NCBI GenBank assembly: GCA_963830715.1
Contig: CAWHNS010000011.1
Location: forward strand, 1 to 64,000
Origin: CAVVMA01 sp963830715
Lineage (GTDB): Bacteria > Desulfobacterota > Binatia > Binatales > Binataceae
Direction of reading: 5' to 3'
Length of the DNA stretch: 64,000 nucleotides
This document shows, piece after piece, positions 49,256 to 58,785 of this stretch (positions are counted from its first letter, which is position 1; each line of letters opens with the position of its first letter). The position numbers were made by a program, and so were the translations under genes. Below the pieces are notes generated by a model. That model saw nothing but the letters and a program-made list of their open reading frames with translations, was not told the origin of the DNA and did not search any database.

Positions 49256-50593
49256 ATGGAGCGGCTCTCTCAAACGCTTGAATGGCTGTACTCGCTCGAA
49301 GCGCGCGGCGAGATCTACAAGCTCGAGCGCATGGAGCGCGCGATGGCGCTGATTGGCAATCCGCATCTGCGCCTAGTTGCGGTCCATATCGCGGGGACCA
49401 AGGGCAAGGGCTCGGTGGCCGCGATGCTGGATGCCTGCCTGCGCGCCGCCGGTTACCGATGCGGCCTCTACACCAAGCCTCATCTCGTCCATCTCACAGA
49501 GCGCACGCGAATCAACGGCGCGGAAATGCTTCCGGCGCTGATGCTCGACTATGTCGAGCGGCTGCGCGCGATTTACGAACGCGACGGACTCGATCTGACG
49601 TTCTTCGAGTTCACCGTCGCGCTGATGTATCTGTACTTCGCGGAAGCCGGCGTCGATATCGCGATCGTCGAGACCGGCCTGGGCGGGAGACTTGACTCCA
49701 CCAACGTAGTGCGCCCGGTGCTCAGCGTCATCACGCCGATCGGCTTCGATCACATGGACCGGCTCGGCAATACGATTCCCGCGATTGCCGCCGAAAAGGG
49801 CGGGATCATCAAGTCCGGCGTGCCGGTGGTAATCGGCGCGCGCGATCCCGAAGCGCGAACCACGCTGACTTCAATTGCCGCGCGGCGCAACAGCGCGGTG
49901 AGATTGATCGATCGCGATTTCTCGTACCGCTCCCAATCGCCGGCCCATCGCCTCGACTACCACGGGCGCGGCCTCGCTCTCGAAGACCTCGAGCTTTCGC
50001 TTGCCGGCCCGTTCCAGCACGAGAACGCCGCCATCGCGCTGGCCGCGATCGAATCGATCGAGGAGCAGGGCCGCCGAATCGGCGAGCCGGCCATCCGGCG
50101 CGGACTGGCCGAGGTCAAGTGGCCGGGCCGCGTCGATATCGTATCGCATCGGCCATTGGTGATTCTCGACTGCGCGCACAATGAGTTGAGCATTCGGGCG
50201 CTGCTCGAAACGCTCGAGGTCGAACTCGGGCCTCGGGTCAAACCCCGGCTGATCTTCGGATGCCAGGCCGACAGGAACTTGCGCTTCGGCAGTGAAAGAT
50301 CGCAGGTCGAGATCATGGCGGAGCTGCTGCACGCTCGGATGAGGGACGTCACCGTCACGCGTGCCCGGCCAAAACGCCCGATGGAACCGGAGGCCCTGGT
50401 CCCGCTGTTCAGCCCCTGGATTCCGGCGCGGATAGTTGAACCATCGTTACGCGCGATCGAGACGGTCATGGCCGAAGCGTCCGGCGATGACGTGATACTC
50501 GTGACCGGCTCCGTGTACCTGGTCGGCGAGATCTATCCGTGGTTCCTGTCGCGGCAGGGCCGCCAGGGGTTGTTTCCTGAAGCTGCTGCCTAA
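49256..50593 (+). CDS. folC: Folylpolyglutamate/dihydrofolate synthase
   Basis: ATP-binding loop HIAGTKGKGSVAAML at 44-58 is the FolC signature. LYTKPHLVHLTERTRINGAE, IVETGLGGRLDSTNVVRPVL and GFDHMDRLGNTIPAIAAEKG are the other Mur-ligase-type blocks in the right order, ending with the C-terminal domain (ILDCAHNELSIRALLETLEV). The enzyme adds glutamate to dihydropteroate and folates. The 445-residue length is normal. Intact. The lptD start follows 10 bases after the stop. Confidence 0.95.
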   Translation: MERLSQTLEWLYSLEARGEIYKLERMERAMALIGNPHLRLVAVHIAGTKGKGSVAAMLDACLRAAGYRCGLYTKPHLVHLTERTRINGAEMLPALMLDYVERLRAIYERDGLDLTFFEFTVALMYLYFAEAGVDIAIVETGLGGRLDSTNVVRPVLSVITPIGFDHMDRLGNTIPAIAAEKGGIIKSGVPVVIGARDPEARTTLTSIAARRNSAVRLIDRDFSYRSQSPAHRLDYHGRGLALEDLELSLAGPFQHENAAIALAAIESIEEQGRRIGEPAIRRGLAEVKWPGRVDIVSHRPLVILDCAHNELSIRALLETLEVELGPRVKPRLIFGCQADRNLRFGSERSQVEIMAELLHARMRDVTVTRARPKRPMEPEALVPLFSPWIPARIVEPSLRAIETVMAEASGDDVILVTGSVYLVGEIYPWFLSRQGRQGLFPEAAA

Positions 50594-50603
50594 ACGGCAG
50601 TGT

Positions 50604-52997
50604 GTGGCGCCGGCGGCGGCGGTGCTGCTGCTGATCGCCGCACCGGGCCTGGCACGCGCGCAGGGCCGCCCGATCGGTCTCAGTCAACTCCAGGCTTCTC
50701 ACGAGACCCAGCCGGCCAACGTGAGCGGCAACGAACTCGTCTACGACTACAAGACCGATACGATTGTCGTGCGCGGCAATGCGCTCCTGACCCAGGGTGC
50801 GACCGTCCTTAGTGCGGATGAGCTCGAGTACACGCGGGGCCGGCGCGAGGCCCGCGCATACGGCCACGTCGATCTGACCGACCCCGAGGTGCGAATGCGG
50901 GCGAGTCAGGCCGAGCTGGACCTCGACGATGAGAGCGGGCGGCTCATCGACGGCAACTTGAGCCTCCTCAACGGCAGCTACCATCTGACGGGAAAGGAGA
51001 TCACCAAGTTACCCGGCCAGCGCTATTCGGTCCGGGACGGCTTCTTCACGACCTGCGGATGCGAGTCGGGAAGACCGTCCTGGAGCATCGGCGCCGATCA
51101 GATGGACGTGCATCTCGGCGCCACCGGTTCGGCCAGTTGGCCGCGCTTCAATATCCTCGAATATCCCGTCCTGAAGCTGCCCTACATGATCTTCCCGGCC
51201 GACGCCGAACGATCGAGCGGCCTGCTCTCGCCGCGCCTCGGCGAGTCGCGGCTGCGCGGGTTTCAGTACTTCCAGCCCTTCTACCTGACGATAGACAAGA
51301 GCTCCGACGCCACGCTCGCGCTCGACGTCGAGACCGCGGCACGGGTCGGCTTCGTCGGCGAATACCGCGTAAGCAACGGCGAAGACGACTACCTGAGGCT
51401 CACCGGGGCCTACATGGACGAATCGATCCGCAGCAATCGCACCAATGACGTGGTCGATGAGCAAATCGCCGATCCGCACGTGCCTGTCGATCGCTACGAG
51501 GTGATCGGCCTGACCCGCCAGCATCTCACCCCCGACCTCATCCTGTTCGGCGACACCGTAACGGTCAGCGACAGCCTCTACCTGCGGGAAATGAATGTCT
51601 ACACTCTGTCGCGCGGCTACGGGTCGAACTTCGGCATGCTGCGCGACGCGCCCTCGCACTTCGGCCTGCTCCAGAGCTTCGAGGACGGGTTCGTGCGGCT
51701 TGCCGGGACCTGGCACGAAGACCTGATCCAGGACCAGCGGTTCGCGCTCCAGACCCTGCCCGAGCTGCTGTTCAGCGGACGCCGTGATCTGGCCGGCGGC
51801 CTTGCCTATGGCGACTACGACGCGCAGGCGGTCAACTTCTGGCGCGCCGACGGAATCAGGGGGATGCGCCTGGACCTCAACCCGCGTGTGACGATGCCCT
51901 GGCGGCTCGGTGACTATGTGACCGGGTTTGGAATGCTTGGCGCGCGCGAAACCGTCTACGACGCGTCCGGCCATGACATCAAGGTAATCCCGGTCGGCAC
52001 CGACGGGCTCAACAACAACAACGGCCTGGCGCTCGACGGCCTGGGCGCGGGCGGCTTGCAAAGCCGCCAACTTCTGTATGGCAGCGCGGGCGCTTCGACC
52101 GAGATCGAGAAGGTTTACGATCTGAACTGGGAGTCGATCGAGAAAGTCAAGCACACGATCGAGCCGCTGGCGACTTACAGCTATGTTCCGACGGTCGCGC
52201 AGGGCAACCTGCCGCTCTTCGACGACGTTGACCGCGTGAATCAGCGCAGCCTTTTGAGCTACGGCGCCGTCTCCCGGCTTTTCGTAAAGATGACGCCGAA
52301 AGCCGTCGATACCCAGGAGGCTGCCGGGAGCGCCGGCGACGATTCGGATGATTCGGGCGCTGCCCCTGAAGAAACGGGCGCCGGCGGTGGATACTCGCGC
52401 GAGGCGGCGCGGCTGACCCTGCTTCAATCGTACGATCTGCTGCGCAGGATCACGAAGGGAGGCTCACAGATGTCGGACCTGAATCTGGGGGCGAGCCTGT
52501 TTCCCACCAGCGTTGCGTCGTTCGGCAGCCAGATCGGTTACAGTGTGCAGGATAGAAGGATCACTAACGCGGGTGTCAACCTTCTCGTGCGCCCCCCGTG
52601 GGTCAACACGGGGCCGTCGCTCTACATGGGGCGCGCCGTGGCCGGACCGTTCCTCCAGGTCGAGTACAACTTCGTAGGCTACAACGGCGCCAGCCAGACC
52701 TTTGCCGCGCGGGTCTACTACGAGTTATTCGATCGACTCGGCGTGTACTACGGGCCGGTTTACGATATCGCGGGCGGCAAGCTGCTCTCGGCCGAGTACG
52801 GATTGCGGGTCAAATCGCAATGCAATTGCTGGGCGGTCGACCTTGGCATCGCCGACACCACCAACCCCAATGAAGTGCAGTTCCAGTTCCAGCTGACTCT
52901 GGGTGGCCTCGGCTCAGTCGGGCAGAGCCCGTTCGGCCGCAATCCGTTCCGCAATTACTATGGCGGCACGACCGGAGTCGTGCCGTCGATGTACTGA
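50604..52997 (+). CDS. lptD: LPS-assembly outer-membrane protein
   Basis: From GTG 50604 a signal peptide (VLLLIAAPGLARAQG) leads to an LptA-like beta-jellyroll (GNELVYDYKTDTIVVRGNAL, ASQAELDLDDESGRLIDGNL). The large beta-barrel begins near residue 190 with LKLPYMIFPADAERSSGLLS, a highly recognisable LptD block, followed by FQYFQPFYLTIDKSSDATL. The protein ends with a strand-rich segment and a low-complexity tail. LptD with LptE inserts lipopolysaccharide in the outer leaflet. Length 797 residues is normal. It proves an outer membrane with LPS in this block's organism. Intact. Confidence 0.92.
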   Translation: MAPAAAVLLLIAAPGLARAQGRPIGLSQLQASHETQPANVSGNELVYDYKTDTIVVRGNALLTQGATVLSADELEYTRGRREARAYGHVDLTDPEVRMRASQAELDLDDESGRLIDGNLSLLNGSYHLTGKEITKLPGQRYSVRDGFFTTCGCESGRPSWSIGADQMDVHLGATGSASWPRFNILEYPVLKLPYMIFPADAERSSGLLSPRLGESRLRGFQYFQPFYLTIDKSSDATLALDVETAARVGFVGEYRVSNGEDDYLRLTGAYMDESIRSNRTNDVVDEQIADPHVPVDRYEVIGLTRQHLTPDLILFGDTVTVSDSLYLREMNVYTLSRGYGSNFGMLRDAPSHFGLLQSFEDGFVRLAGTWHEDLIQDQRFALQTLPELLFSGRRDLAGGLAYGDYDAQAVNFWRADGIRGMRLDLNPRVTMPWRLGDYVTGFGMLGARETVYDASGHDIKVIPVGTDGLNNNNGLALDGLGAGGLQSRQLLYGSAGASTEIEKVYDLNWESIEKVKHTIEPLATYSYVPTVAQGNLPLFDDVDRVNQRSLLSYGAVSRLFVKMTPKAVDTQEAAGSAGDDSDDSGAAPEETGAGGGYSREAARLTLLQSYDLLRRITKGGSQMSDLNLGASLFPTSVASFGSQIGYSVQDRRITNAGVNLLVRPPWVNTGPSLYMGRAVAGPFLQVEYNFVGYNGASQTFAARVYYELFDRLGVYYGPVYDIAGGKLLSAEYGLRVKSQCNCWAVDLGIADTTNPNEVQFQFQLTLGGLGSVGQSPFGRNPFRNYYGGTTGVVPSMY

Positions 52998-53007
52998 GAT
53001 CCTACGG

Positions 53008-53445
53008 TCACGCTCGGACTCCGGCCCGAACGTCCGCGCCGGATGCGTTCCGTGCGCCGGCCTGGCCGATGCCCAATAGCGGGTAGAACGCTTCGCGATA
53101 CCGCCACGCTAGGATTGCCTCAAGCAGCGCGACTACGATCGCGAGCGGCAGCCCGGAGGGAGCGAGAAAGATGTGGAAGCCGATGATGTTCACGATCACC
53201 GGCGCCAGAATCACCAGCGCGAGCGGGACATACAAGCCGAGCAGCAGCATCGCTCCGGCCACCACCTGACTACCCGAAATCAGCGAGAGCATGTAGCCGG
53301 TCTTCGCCATCGCGCCCATGAACTCGCCGGCGTCGGCAGGCAGCGGCGGCATCGGAAGGAAATGCAAAAACCCGTTGAGTCCGAACACAAGGAAGATCAG
53401 ACCTTGAAGGCTCCTAAGCACTATAGTTGTAGTGGATTTCTTCAT
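53008..53445 (-). CDS. DoxX-family membrane protein
   Basis: From MKKSTTTIVLRSLQGLIFLV four hydrophobic helices follow, with GLNGFLHFLPMPPLP, GEFMGAMAKTGYMLSLISGS and VVAGAMLLLGLYVPLALVIL, the standard DoxX-like layout. Function in most members is unknown; some take part in thiosulfate oxidation or redox stress. The tail QAGARNASGADVRAGVRA is low complexity. Convergent with lptD, 10 bases apart. An in-frame Met at 53457 adds four residues. Confidence 0.8.
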   Translation of the reverse strand: MKKSTTTIVLRSLQGLIFLVFGLNGFLHFLPMPPLPADAGEFMGAMAKTGYMLSLISGSQVVAGAMLLLGLYVPLALVILAPVIVNIIGFHIFLAPSGLPLAIVVALLEAILAWRYREAFYPLLGIGQAGARNASGADVRAGVRA

Positions 53446-53575
53446 GGCGCCCGCCACTTCAGTTTTGTTACGGGCCAGGAATCCCGATCATGCCGCGCAG
53501 CGCACGACAGTTACAAGGCTCGAAGATCGCCGGGCGATGACCGAAAACAGTGGCGGGATTGAACCGGCGCGCGGC

Positions 53576-53581
53576 TATAAT
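53576..53581 (+). promoter_or_regulatory. Consensus -10 box implying leaderless boxC transcript
   Basis: TATAAT lies at 53576-53581, only 7 bases before ATG 53589. Transcription from it would begin at or within a base or two of the ATG. No good -35 hexamer stands 17 bases upstream. If it is used, boxC mRNA has no ribosome-binding leader. Confidence 0.4.
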
Positions 53582-53588
53582 CGTCCGC

Positions 53589-55217
53589 ATGGAACCGATC
53601 ATGTTCGAGACCCATCCGAGCCGCTACCGGCATTGGAAGCTCGAGGCCGAGGGACGCGCGGCGCGGCTGGCGCTCAAGGTCGATGAGAACGGCGGGCTGC
53701 ATCCGGGGTACCTGCTCAAACTCAATTCATACGATCTGGGGGTTGATATCGAGCTGGCAGATGCGGTTACGCGCCTCAGATTCGAGTACCCGCAGGTCTC
53801 GGCGGTCACGATCACCGGCGCGACCGAAGGCATGTTTTGCGCCGGCGCGAACATCTTCATGCTCGCCGGTGCAAGCCACGGTTTCAAGGTGAACTTTTGC
53901 AAGTTCACCAACGAGACGCGGCTGGCGATGGAGGAGGCCAGCGCGCTCAGCGGTCAGCGCTACCTGTGCGCGCTCAACGGCACGGCGAGCGGCGGCGGCT
54001 ACGAGCTGGCGCTTGCGTGTGACCAGATAATCCTGGTTGACGATCGTCGCTCGGCCGTGAGCCTGCCGGAAATCGCCTATCTCGGCGTGCTGCCCGGCAC
54101 CGGCGGACTGACGCGGCTGACCGACAAGCGGCGCGTGCGCCGCGACCTCGCGGACATCTTCGCAACGCTGGCTGAGGGCGTGCGCGGCGAACGCGCGCTC
54201 GAATGGGGGCTGGTCGATGCGATCGCGCCACCGTCGCGATTCGCAGACGAGGTCGAGGCCCAGGTGCAACGCGCAATCGCTGCCGGCCACGCACGCAAGG
54301 CTTCCGCCCGGGGTGTCATTCTCGATCAACTCGAGCCGCAGCGGAGCGAGAATGAGATCCGCTACCGCTATCTCACCGTCACTTTCGACCATCGACGGCG
54401 CCTCGCCGAGATGCTGATCGAAGGCGCCCCGCGCGTCCGCGAAATTCCCGCTCAGCCATCCGAGCTCGGCGCGGACTGGTACCCGATTCGATTGTTCCGG
54501 GAACTGGACGATGCGCTCTTGTCACTTCGGTTCAACTATCCGGAAATTGGCTTGGTGCTCATCAAGTCGCGCGGTGATTTGGAGTCGGTCGTGGCGCTCG
54601 ATCGCGAGATCTATTCGCGGCGCGAGGACTGGTTCGTCAACGAAGCGATCCTGCTGATGCGCCGCGTGCTCAAGCGTATGGACCTGACGGCGAAGAGCTT
54701 CTTTGCCGCGATCGACCGGGATTCCTGCTTCGGCGGATTCCTGTTCGAGCTCGCGCTTGCCGCCGACCGCGCATACATGAAGGCCGGCGGCGGCTCGAGA
54801 ATCGCGACCGGATCGCTCGGCGGCGGCGCGCTCGCGATGGGCAACGGGATGAGCCGGCTTCAGACGCGGTTCCTTTCGGATCCGGCGCGCGCGTCGCGGC
54901 TCTCGGCCGAGCGCCTATTCGACTCGGCGGAGGCGGTCGGCGCCGGTCTGGTTACCGCCACGCCCGACGAACTAGACTGGGAAGACGAGTTGCGGCTGGC
55001 GATCGACGAGCGGCTCTCGCTCTCGCCGGACGCACTGACCGCGATGGAAGCGAACCTCCGGTTCGCCGGACCTGAAACGATGGAGACCAGGATTTTCGGC
55101 AGGCTCTCGACCTGGCAGAACTGGATCTTCCAGCGGCCCAACGCGGTGGGCGAGCGCGGCGCGCTCAAGCTCTACGGCCGTCCCGAGCGGCCGCAATTCG
55201 ACTGGAGACGCACGTGA
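53589..55217 (+). CDS. boxC: 2,3-epoxybenzoyl-CoA dihydrolase (benzoyl-CoA-dihydrodiol lyase)
   Basis: The product is a double crotonase-fold protein of about 542 residues. The first half has VSAVTITGATEGMFCAGANI, the oxyanion-hole region, then GTASGGGYELALACDQIILV and SLPEIAYLGVLPGTGGLTRL. The second half has LVLIKSRGDLESVVALDREI and CFGGFLFELALAADRAYMK. BoxC cleaves 2,3-epoxybenzoyl-CoA to ring-opened semialdehyde and formate in aerobic benzoyl-CoA breakdown. The length and two-lobe layout match. Starts at 53550, 53589 and 53601 are possible; 53589 fits the -10 box. Its TGA overlaps the boxB GTG by four bases. Confidence 0.88.
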   Translation: MEPIMFETHPSRYRHWKLEAEGRAARLALKVDENGGLHPGYLLKLNSYDLGVDIELADAVTRLRFEYPQVSAVTITGATEGMFCAGANIFMLAGASHGFKVNFCKFTNETRLAMEEASALSGQRYLCALNGTASGGGYELALACDQIILVDDRRSAVSLPEIAYLGVLPGTGGLTRLTDKRRVRRDLADIFATLAEGVRGERALEWGLVDAIAPPSRFADEVEAQVQRAIAAGHARKASARGVILDQLEPQRSENEIRYRYLTVTFDHRRRLAEMLIEGAPRVREIPAQPSELGADWYPIRLFRELDDALLSLRFNYPEIGLVLIKSRGDLESVVALDREIYSRREDWFVNEAILLMRRVLKRMDLTAKSFFAAIDRDSCFGGFLFELALAADRAYMKAGGGSRIATGSLGGGALAMGNGMSRLQTRFLSDPARASRLSAERLFDSAEAVGAGLVTATPDELDWEDELRLAIDERLSLSPDALTAMEANLRFAGPETMETRIFGRLSTWQNWIFQRPNAVGERGALKLYGRPERPQFDWRRT

Positions 55218-56623
55218 GCGGCGAGATTCCGAACAACGTCAACCTCGATCACGACGCGCAGTTGCGCCGCGCGCTCGCGGTCTGGCATCCGCGCTTCCTC
55301 GATTGGTGGAACGAAGTCGGCCCGGCCGGCTTCGATACGTCGCGCGTATATCTCCGCACCGCGATCAGCGCCTCGGCCGACGGATGGGCCAATTACGGTT
55401 ACGTCCGGATGGCGGACTATCGATGGGGAATCTTTCTGGCGCCGCCGGTCGCGCGCAAGATCGGCTTCGGCGACCATCCGGAAGCCGATCTCTGGCAAAC
55501 AGTGCCGGGCGAGTATCGCAAGGAATTGCGGCGGATCGTGGTGACGCAGGGTGACACCGAGCCCGCCTCGGTCGAGCAACAGCGCCATCTGGGCGACACC
55601 GCGCCTTCGCTCTACGACCTGCGCAATCTCTTCCAGGTCAACGTCGAAGAAGCGCGCCATCTGTGGGCGATGGTTTACCTGCTGCATCGATTCTTCGGGC
55701 GCGACGGCCGCGAGGAGGCCGACGAGCTGCTCACGCGCCGCAGCGGCCATCGGGACCATCCCCGGCTGCTCAATGCGTTCAACGCTCCGATCCGGGACTG
55801 GCTCGACTTCTTCTGCTTCTGCATGTTCACCGATCGCGACGGCAAGTATCAGCTCGCGGCGCTGGCCGAAAGCGGGTTCGATCCGCTCTCGCGCACTACG
55901 CGCTTTATGCTGACCGAAGAAGCCTTCCACATGTTCGTCGGCGAAAGCGGGATTCAACGAATCGCGCAGCGGAGCGCCGAGTTGATCGCGCAGGGCGGAT
56001 GCGAAGATGACGACGATCTTCATGCGCTGGGCGGAATCGATTTGGGAATCCTCCAGAAGTACATTAACTTGTGGTATTCCGAGAGCCTGGACCTGTTCGG
56101 CAGCGAGGATTCGAGCAACGCCGCCAGCTATTTCGCCGCCGGGCTGAAGGGGCGCTACAAGGAAAATGCTGAGCGAGTCTACCCGGAGCATCGCGCGATT
56201 GACGGCGACTACGACCTGCGGCGCCCCGGCGGAACCGCCGGAAAGATCCCATTGCGGCGCGCCATGAACGCGCTCCTGCGTGACGCCTATGTCACGGATT
56301 GCGAGCGGGGTCTCAAGCGATGGAACGCCGAGCTCGCCTCGCGCGGCGTCGAGTCCCGCCTGTACCTGCCGGCGGTGTGTTTCAATCGCAAGATCGGCCT
56401 GTTCGCCGGCGTCCGATGCGGTCCCGATGGCGGCCCGCTCTCCGACGATCAATTCGCGGCGCACCGTGCCGAGTGGCTGCCGAGCGAGAACGACCGCGCA
56501 CGGGTGTCGGAATTGATGAAGCCGGTTCGCGAGCCGGGCAAGATCGCGTCATGGATTGCGCCTCCCGCGCGTGGCATCAACGGCCAACCGGTCGAGTTCG
56601 AGTACGTGCGGTTCGGAGATTGA
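55214..56623 (+). CDS. boxB: Benzoyl-CoA 2,3-epoxidase, oxygenase subunit
   Basis: The protein begins MSGEIPNNVNLDHDAQLRRA and ends PVEFEYVRFGD, both typical of BoxB. The di-iron ligands are visible as two E-E-x-x-H motifs: EEARH at 145-149 and EEAFH at 235-239. BoxB with its reductase BoxA converts benzoyl-CoA to the 2,3-epoxide. Length 469 residues is normal. The GTGA overlap with boxC implies coupled translation. No boxA or benzoate-CoA ligase lies in the window. Intact. Confidence 0.92.
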   Translation: MSGEIPNNVNLDHDAQLRRALAVWHPRFLDWWNEVGPAGFDTSRVYLRTAISASADGWANYGYVRMADYRWGIFLAPPVARKIGFGDHPEADLWQTVPGEYRKELRRIVVTQGDTEPASVEQQRHLGDTAPSLYDLRNLFQVNVEEARHLWAMVYLLHRFFGRDGREEADELLTRRSGHRDHPRLLNAFNAPIRDWLDFFCFCMFTDRDGKYQLAALAESGFDPLSRTTRFMLTEEAFHMFVGESGIQRIAQRSAELIAQGGCEDDDDLHALGGIDLGILQKYINLWYSESLDLFGSEDSSNAASYFAAGLKGRYKENAERVYPEHRAIDGDYDLRRPGGTAGKIPLRRAMNALLRDAYVTDCERGLKRWNAELASRGVESRLYLPAVCFNRKIGLFAGVRCGPDGGPLSDDQFAAHRAEWLPSENDRARVSELMKPVREPGKIASWIAPPARGINGQPVEFEYVRFGD

Positions 56624-56628
56624 ATTGA

Positions 56629-57684
56629 ATGACTAGCGGATCGCACGACAAGACCGGTCCTTCCGCGACCATCGATCTCGCCGGGCTGCGGCGCTTCATC
56701 GGCGACAACGGCCTCGGCGCTTGCGACGATCTGCGCTCCGAGAACATCTCGTTCGGCCATTCCAACGAAGTGCATCTCGTGCACTTCGACGGCAAGTCGT
56801 GGGCGCTTCGGCGGCCGCCGCGCGGGCCGCTCCTGCCGACTGCGCACGACGTGCTTCGCGAATACCGCATTCTCAAGGCGCTCCAGGAAACCCCCGTTCC
56901 GGTGCCGCGCGTGTATGCCGTCTGCGCGGACGCCGGTTACATCGGCGCGCCGTTCTACTTCATGGAGTACATGCGCGGCGAGGTGATTCGCGCCGATAGC
57001 CGTACCAACTCGATCGCTACGCCGGCTCATCGCCGGGCCGTGAGCGAGGCGATGGTCGAGCTAATCGCGACGCTCCAGGAAGTGAACTGGCGCGCGGCCG
57101 GCCTCGAAGGCTTCGGGCGTCCGGACGGGTACCTGAATCGCCAGCTCAAGCGATGGGTCGATCAGCTCGAAAGGACCGTTCCGTACACCCGCCCGCTGCC
57201 GGTGATGGAACGGGTCAAGCAATGGCTCGGATCGCGATTGCCGGAATCGCCGCCCGCCACGATCGTACATGGTGACTTCAAACTCGACAATGTGATGTGG
57301 CGCGTTGACGATGCGCCGCGGGTAGTCGCGCTGTTCGATTGGGAGGTGTCCACGATCGGCGACCCGCTCGCGGACCTCGGCTGGATGCTGGCCTACTGGC
57401 CCGATCCGGAATCGCGGTTGGCTGCGGCCGGCACGGTTGCGGCGCCGGGCTATCTCTCGCGGCGCGAGATGATCGAGCGCTACGAAGCGCGAACCGGGCG
57501 CGCGATGCGGCATTTCGCCTTCTACGAGGTCTTCGCGATCTTCAAGCTCGCGATAATCCTGGAAGGGAGCTACGCGCGCTTCGTCAACGGACAGGCGGAC
57601 GATCCGATGTTCGCGGCGTTGAAGGAGCGCGTGCCGGCGCTGGCCGACAGCGCCTGGGCTCTCTGCAATTCCGCAAGCCGATGA
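56629..57684 (+). CDS. APH-type phosphotransferase family protein
   Basis: A kinase-like fold: ENISFGHSNEVHLVHFDGKS as the glycine-rich region, WALRRPPRGPLLPTAHDVLR with the Lys/Arg, catalytic VHGDFKLDNVMW and metal site LFDWEVSTIGDPLADLGW. It belongs to the group often found beside acyl-CoA dehydrogenases and aromatic-acid genes (ACAD10/FadE-associated). The substrate is likely a hydroxyl-bearing acid or alcohol rather than an antibiotic. It follows boxB by five bases in the same operon. Intact, 351 residues. Confidence 0.85.
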   Translation: MTSGSHDKTGPSATIDLAGLRRFIGDNGLGACDDLRSENISFGHSNEVHLVHFDGKSWALRRPPRGPLLPTAHDVLREYRILKALQETPVPVPRVYAVCADAGYIGAPFYFMEYMRGEVIRADSRTNSIATPAHRRAVSEAMVELIATLQEVNWRAAGLEGFGRPDGYLNRQLKRWVDQLERTVPYTRPLPVMERVKQWLGSRLPESPPATIVHGDFKLDNVMWRVDDAPRVVALFDWEVSTIGDPLADLGWMLAYWPDPESRLAAAGTVAAPGYLSRREMIERYEARTGRAMRHFAFYEVFAIFKLAIILEGSYARFVNGQADDPMFAALKERVPALADSAWALCNSASR

Positions 57685-57783
57685 GGCTCCGGAAGTGCTT
57701 TGGCTGTCGTTCTGAGCTGAGGCGACAGCCGAAGGCGAAGAATCTACGCGAAGCGATTTTCAACCTGGAGAAGCGCCTGTATC

Positions 57784-58436
57784 GTGCCGTCCGATCTTCT
57801 TCTTGACGCCGCGCGCTTTCTTCAGCGCATGGTCGCGATCTCGAAGACCGGCCTGGCCTTCAACCCGAACGGACATGATCGCGAACGCTACCAGGAATTG
57901 TTGCGGGAGGCGGCGGCGATGCAGGCGCGGTTCTCGGGCGCGAGCGCGGGGAAGCCGGCGCACTGGAGCAGCGATGGCGGGGCGAAGTGGCGAGCGGCTA
58001 TGAGGGATACGTCACGACCGCGGTCGGATGCGGCGCGGTCGCGTTCAACCAGCGTGACGAGGTGCTGATGCTCAAGCGGCTGAGCGGCCGATGGTGGTAT
58101 CCCGGCGGTTTTTGCGACGTCGGATTGTCGCCCGCAGAGAACGCGGCCAAGGAAGCGTTGGAGGAAACCGGGATCGTCGTTCGGCCGCGCGCCCTGATGG
58201 CGATAATGGACAGCCTCAAGACCGGATCGCCGACGCGGCAAATCTATTCGATTCTTTTCTACTGCCGGGTGGAGGGCGGGGCGCTCAACCCGAATCCGCT
58301 CGAAGCGCTCGATGCCGGCTTTTATCCGCTGGACAAATTGCCGGCGCCCCTGCACGGCCTCGATCGGAAATGGATCGCGCTGGCGCGCGAGTTCCATTTC
58401 GCCGCCCGCCGCGAGCCGTACTTCGATCCGCTGTGA
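57784..58436 (+). CDS. NUDIX hydrolase with N-terminal helical domain (frameshift near 58000)
   Basis: The N-terminal part (MPSDLLLDAARFLQRMVAIS, then KTGLAFNPNGHDRERYQELL) is the Nudix_N_2 helical domain. After one lost or gained base near 58000 the NUDIX fold reads GYVTTAVGCGAVAFNQRDEV and WWYPGGFCDVGLSPAENAAK, EALEETGI. The box has Leu where the first Glu of GX5EX7REUXEEXGU would be; this is usual in the Nudix_N_2 (ADP-ribose/UDP-glucose-type) subgroup, so it need not be inactive. Substrate unknown. It follows the phosphotransferase gene by 100 bases. Confidence 0.78.
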
Positions 58437-58455
58437 TGGGCGAATGCGGGGCTGT

Positions 58456-58785
58456 TCATTTTCCGCGACGATCGCGCGCCGAGGGCTCGCGGCGCGGGCG
58501 CTTCGGCTGGGGACTCGACAGGTTCAGGGCCTCCCAATCCCGCTCGTCTGACGCGGGCGAGACAATGTCGCCCACTATGCGGGCGGTCCCGACGAGCGAA
58601 CCGAGCCAATGCTCGGGACGTTTCCGTTCACGACGCGGTGGAACGACCTCGGCGAGCCGCACGCCGGATCGCGTGATCACCACGGGCTGACGCGTAAGAC
58701 GAACCTCTTCCAAAATCGCGACGCAACGAGTTCTGAATTCTGAAAACGCGATGCTTTTCATACCGGCAGCGTTAACCACCGTCAT
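58456..58785 (-). CDS. Phd/YefM-type antitoxin-like protein
   Basis: The product has MKSIAFSEFRTRCVAILEEV and RLTRQPVVITRSGVRLAEVV, the DNA-binding Phd fold that starts with a Met at 58761 or eight residues earlier at 58785. The tail is longer and Arg/Pro-rich (SSPQPKRPRREPSARDRRGK). Normal Phd antitoxins pair with a Doc, RelE or VapC toxin; none of these is adjacent. Instead the ATG at 58785 overlaps the stop of the DUF4011 helicase-nuclease by four bases (ATGA), so the two are co-translated. An antitoxin or repressor role for that gene is inferred. Confidence 0.75.
   Translation of the reverse strand: MTVVNAAGMKSIAFSEFRTRCVAILEEVRLTRQPVVITRSGVRLAEVVPPRRERKRPEHWLGSLVGTARIVGDIVSPASDERDWEALNLSSPQPKRPRREPSARDRRGK

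Noticed and set aside
51009..52427. 472-residue reverse-strand ORF inside lptD
   Set aside because: It lies wholly antisense to a convincing lptD, has no domain and starts without a ribosome site; high GC keeps such frames open.
58097..58165. Inactive NUDIX because the first Glu of the box is Leu
   Set aside because: The same replacement is usual in the Nudix_N_2 subgroup, so no claim of inactivity is made.
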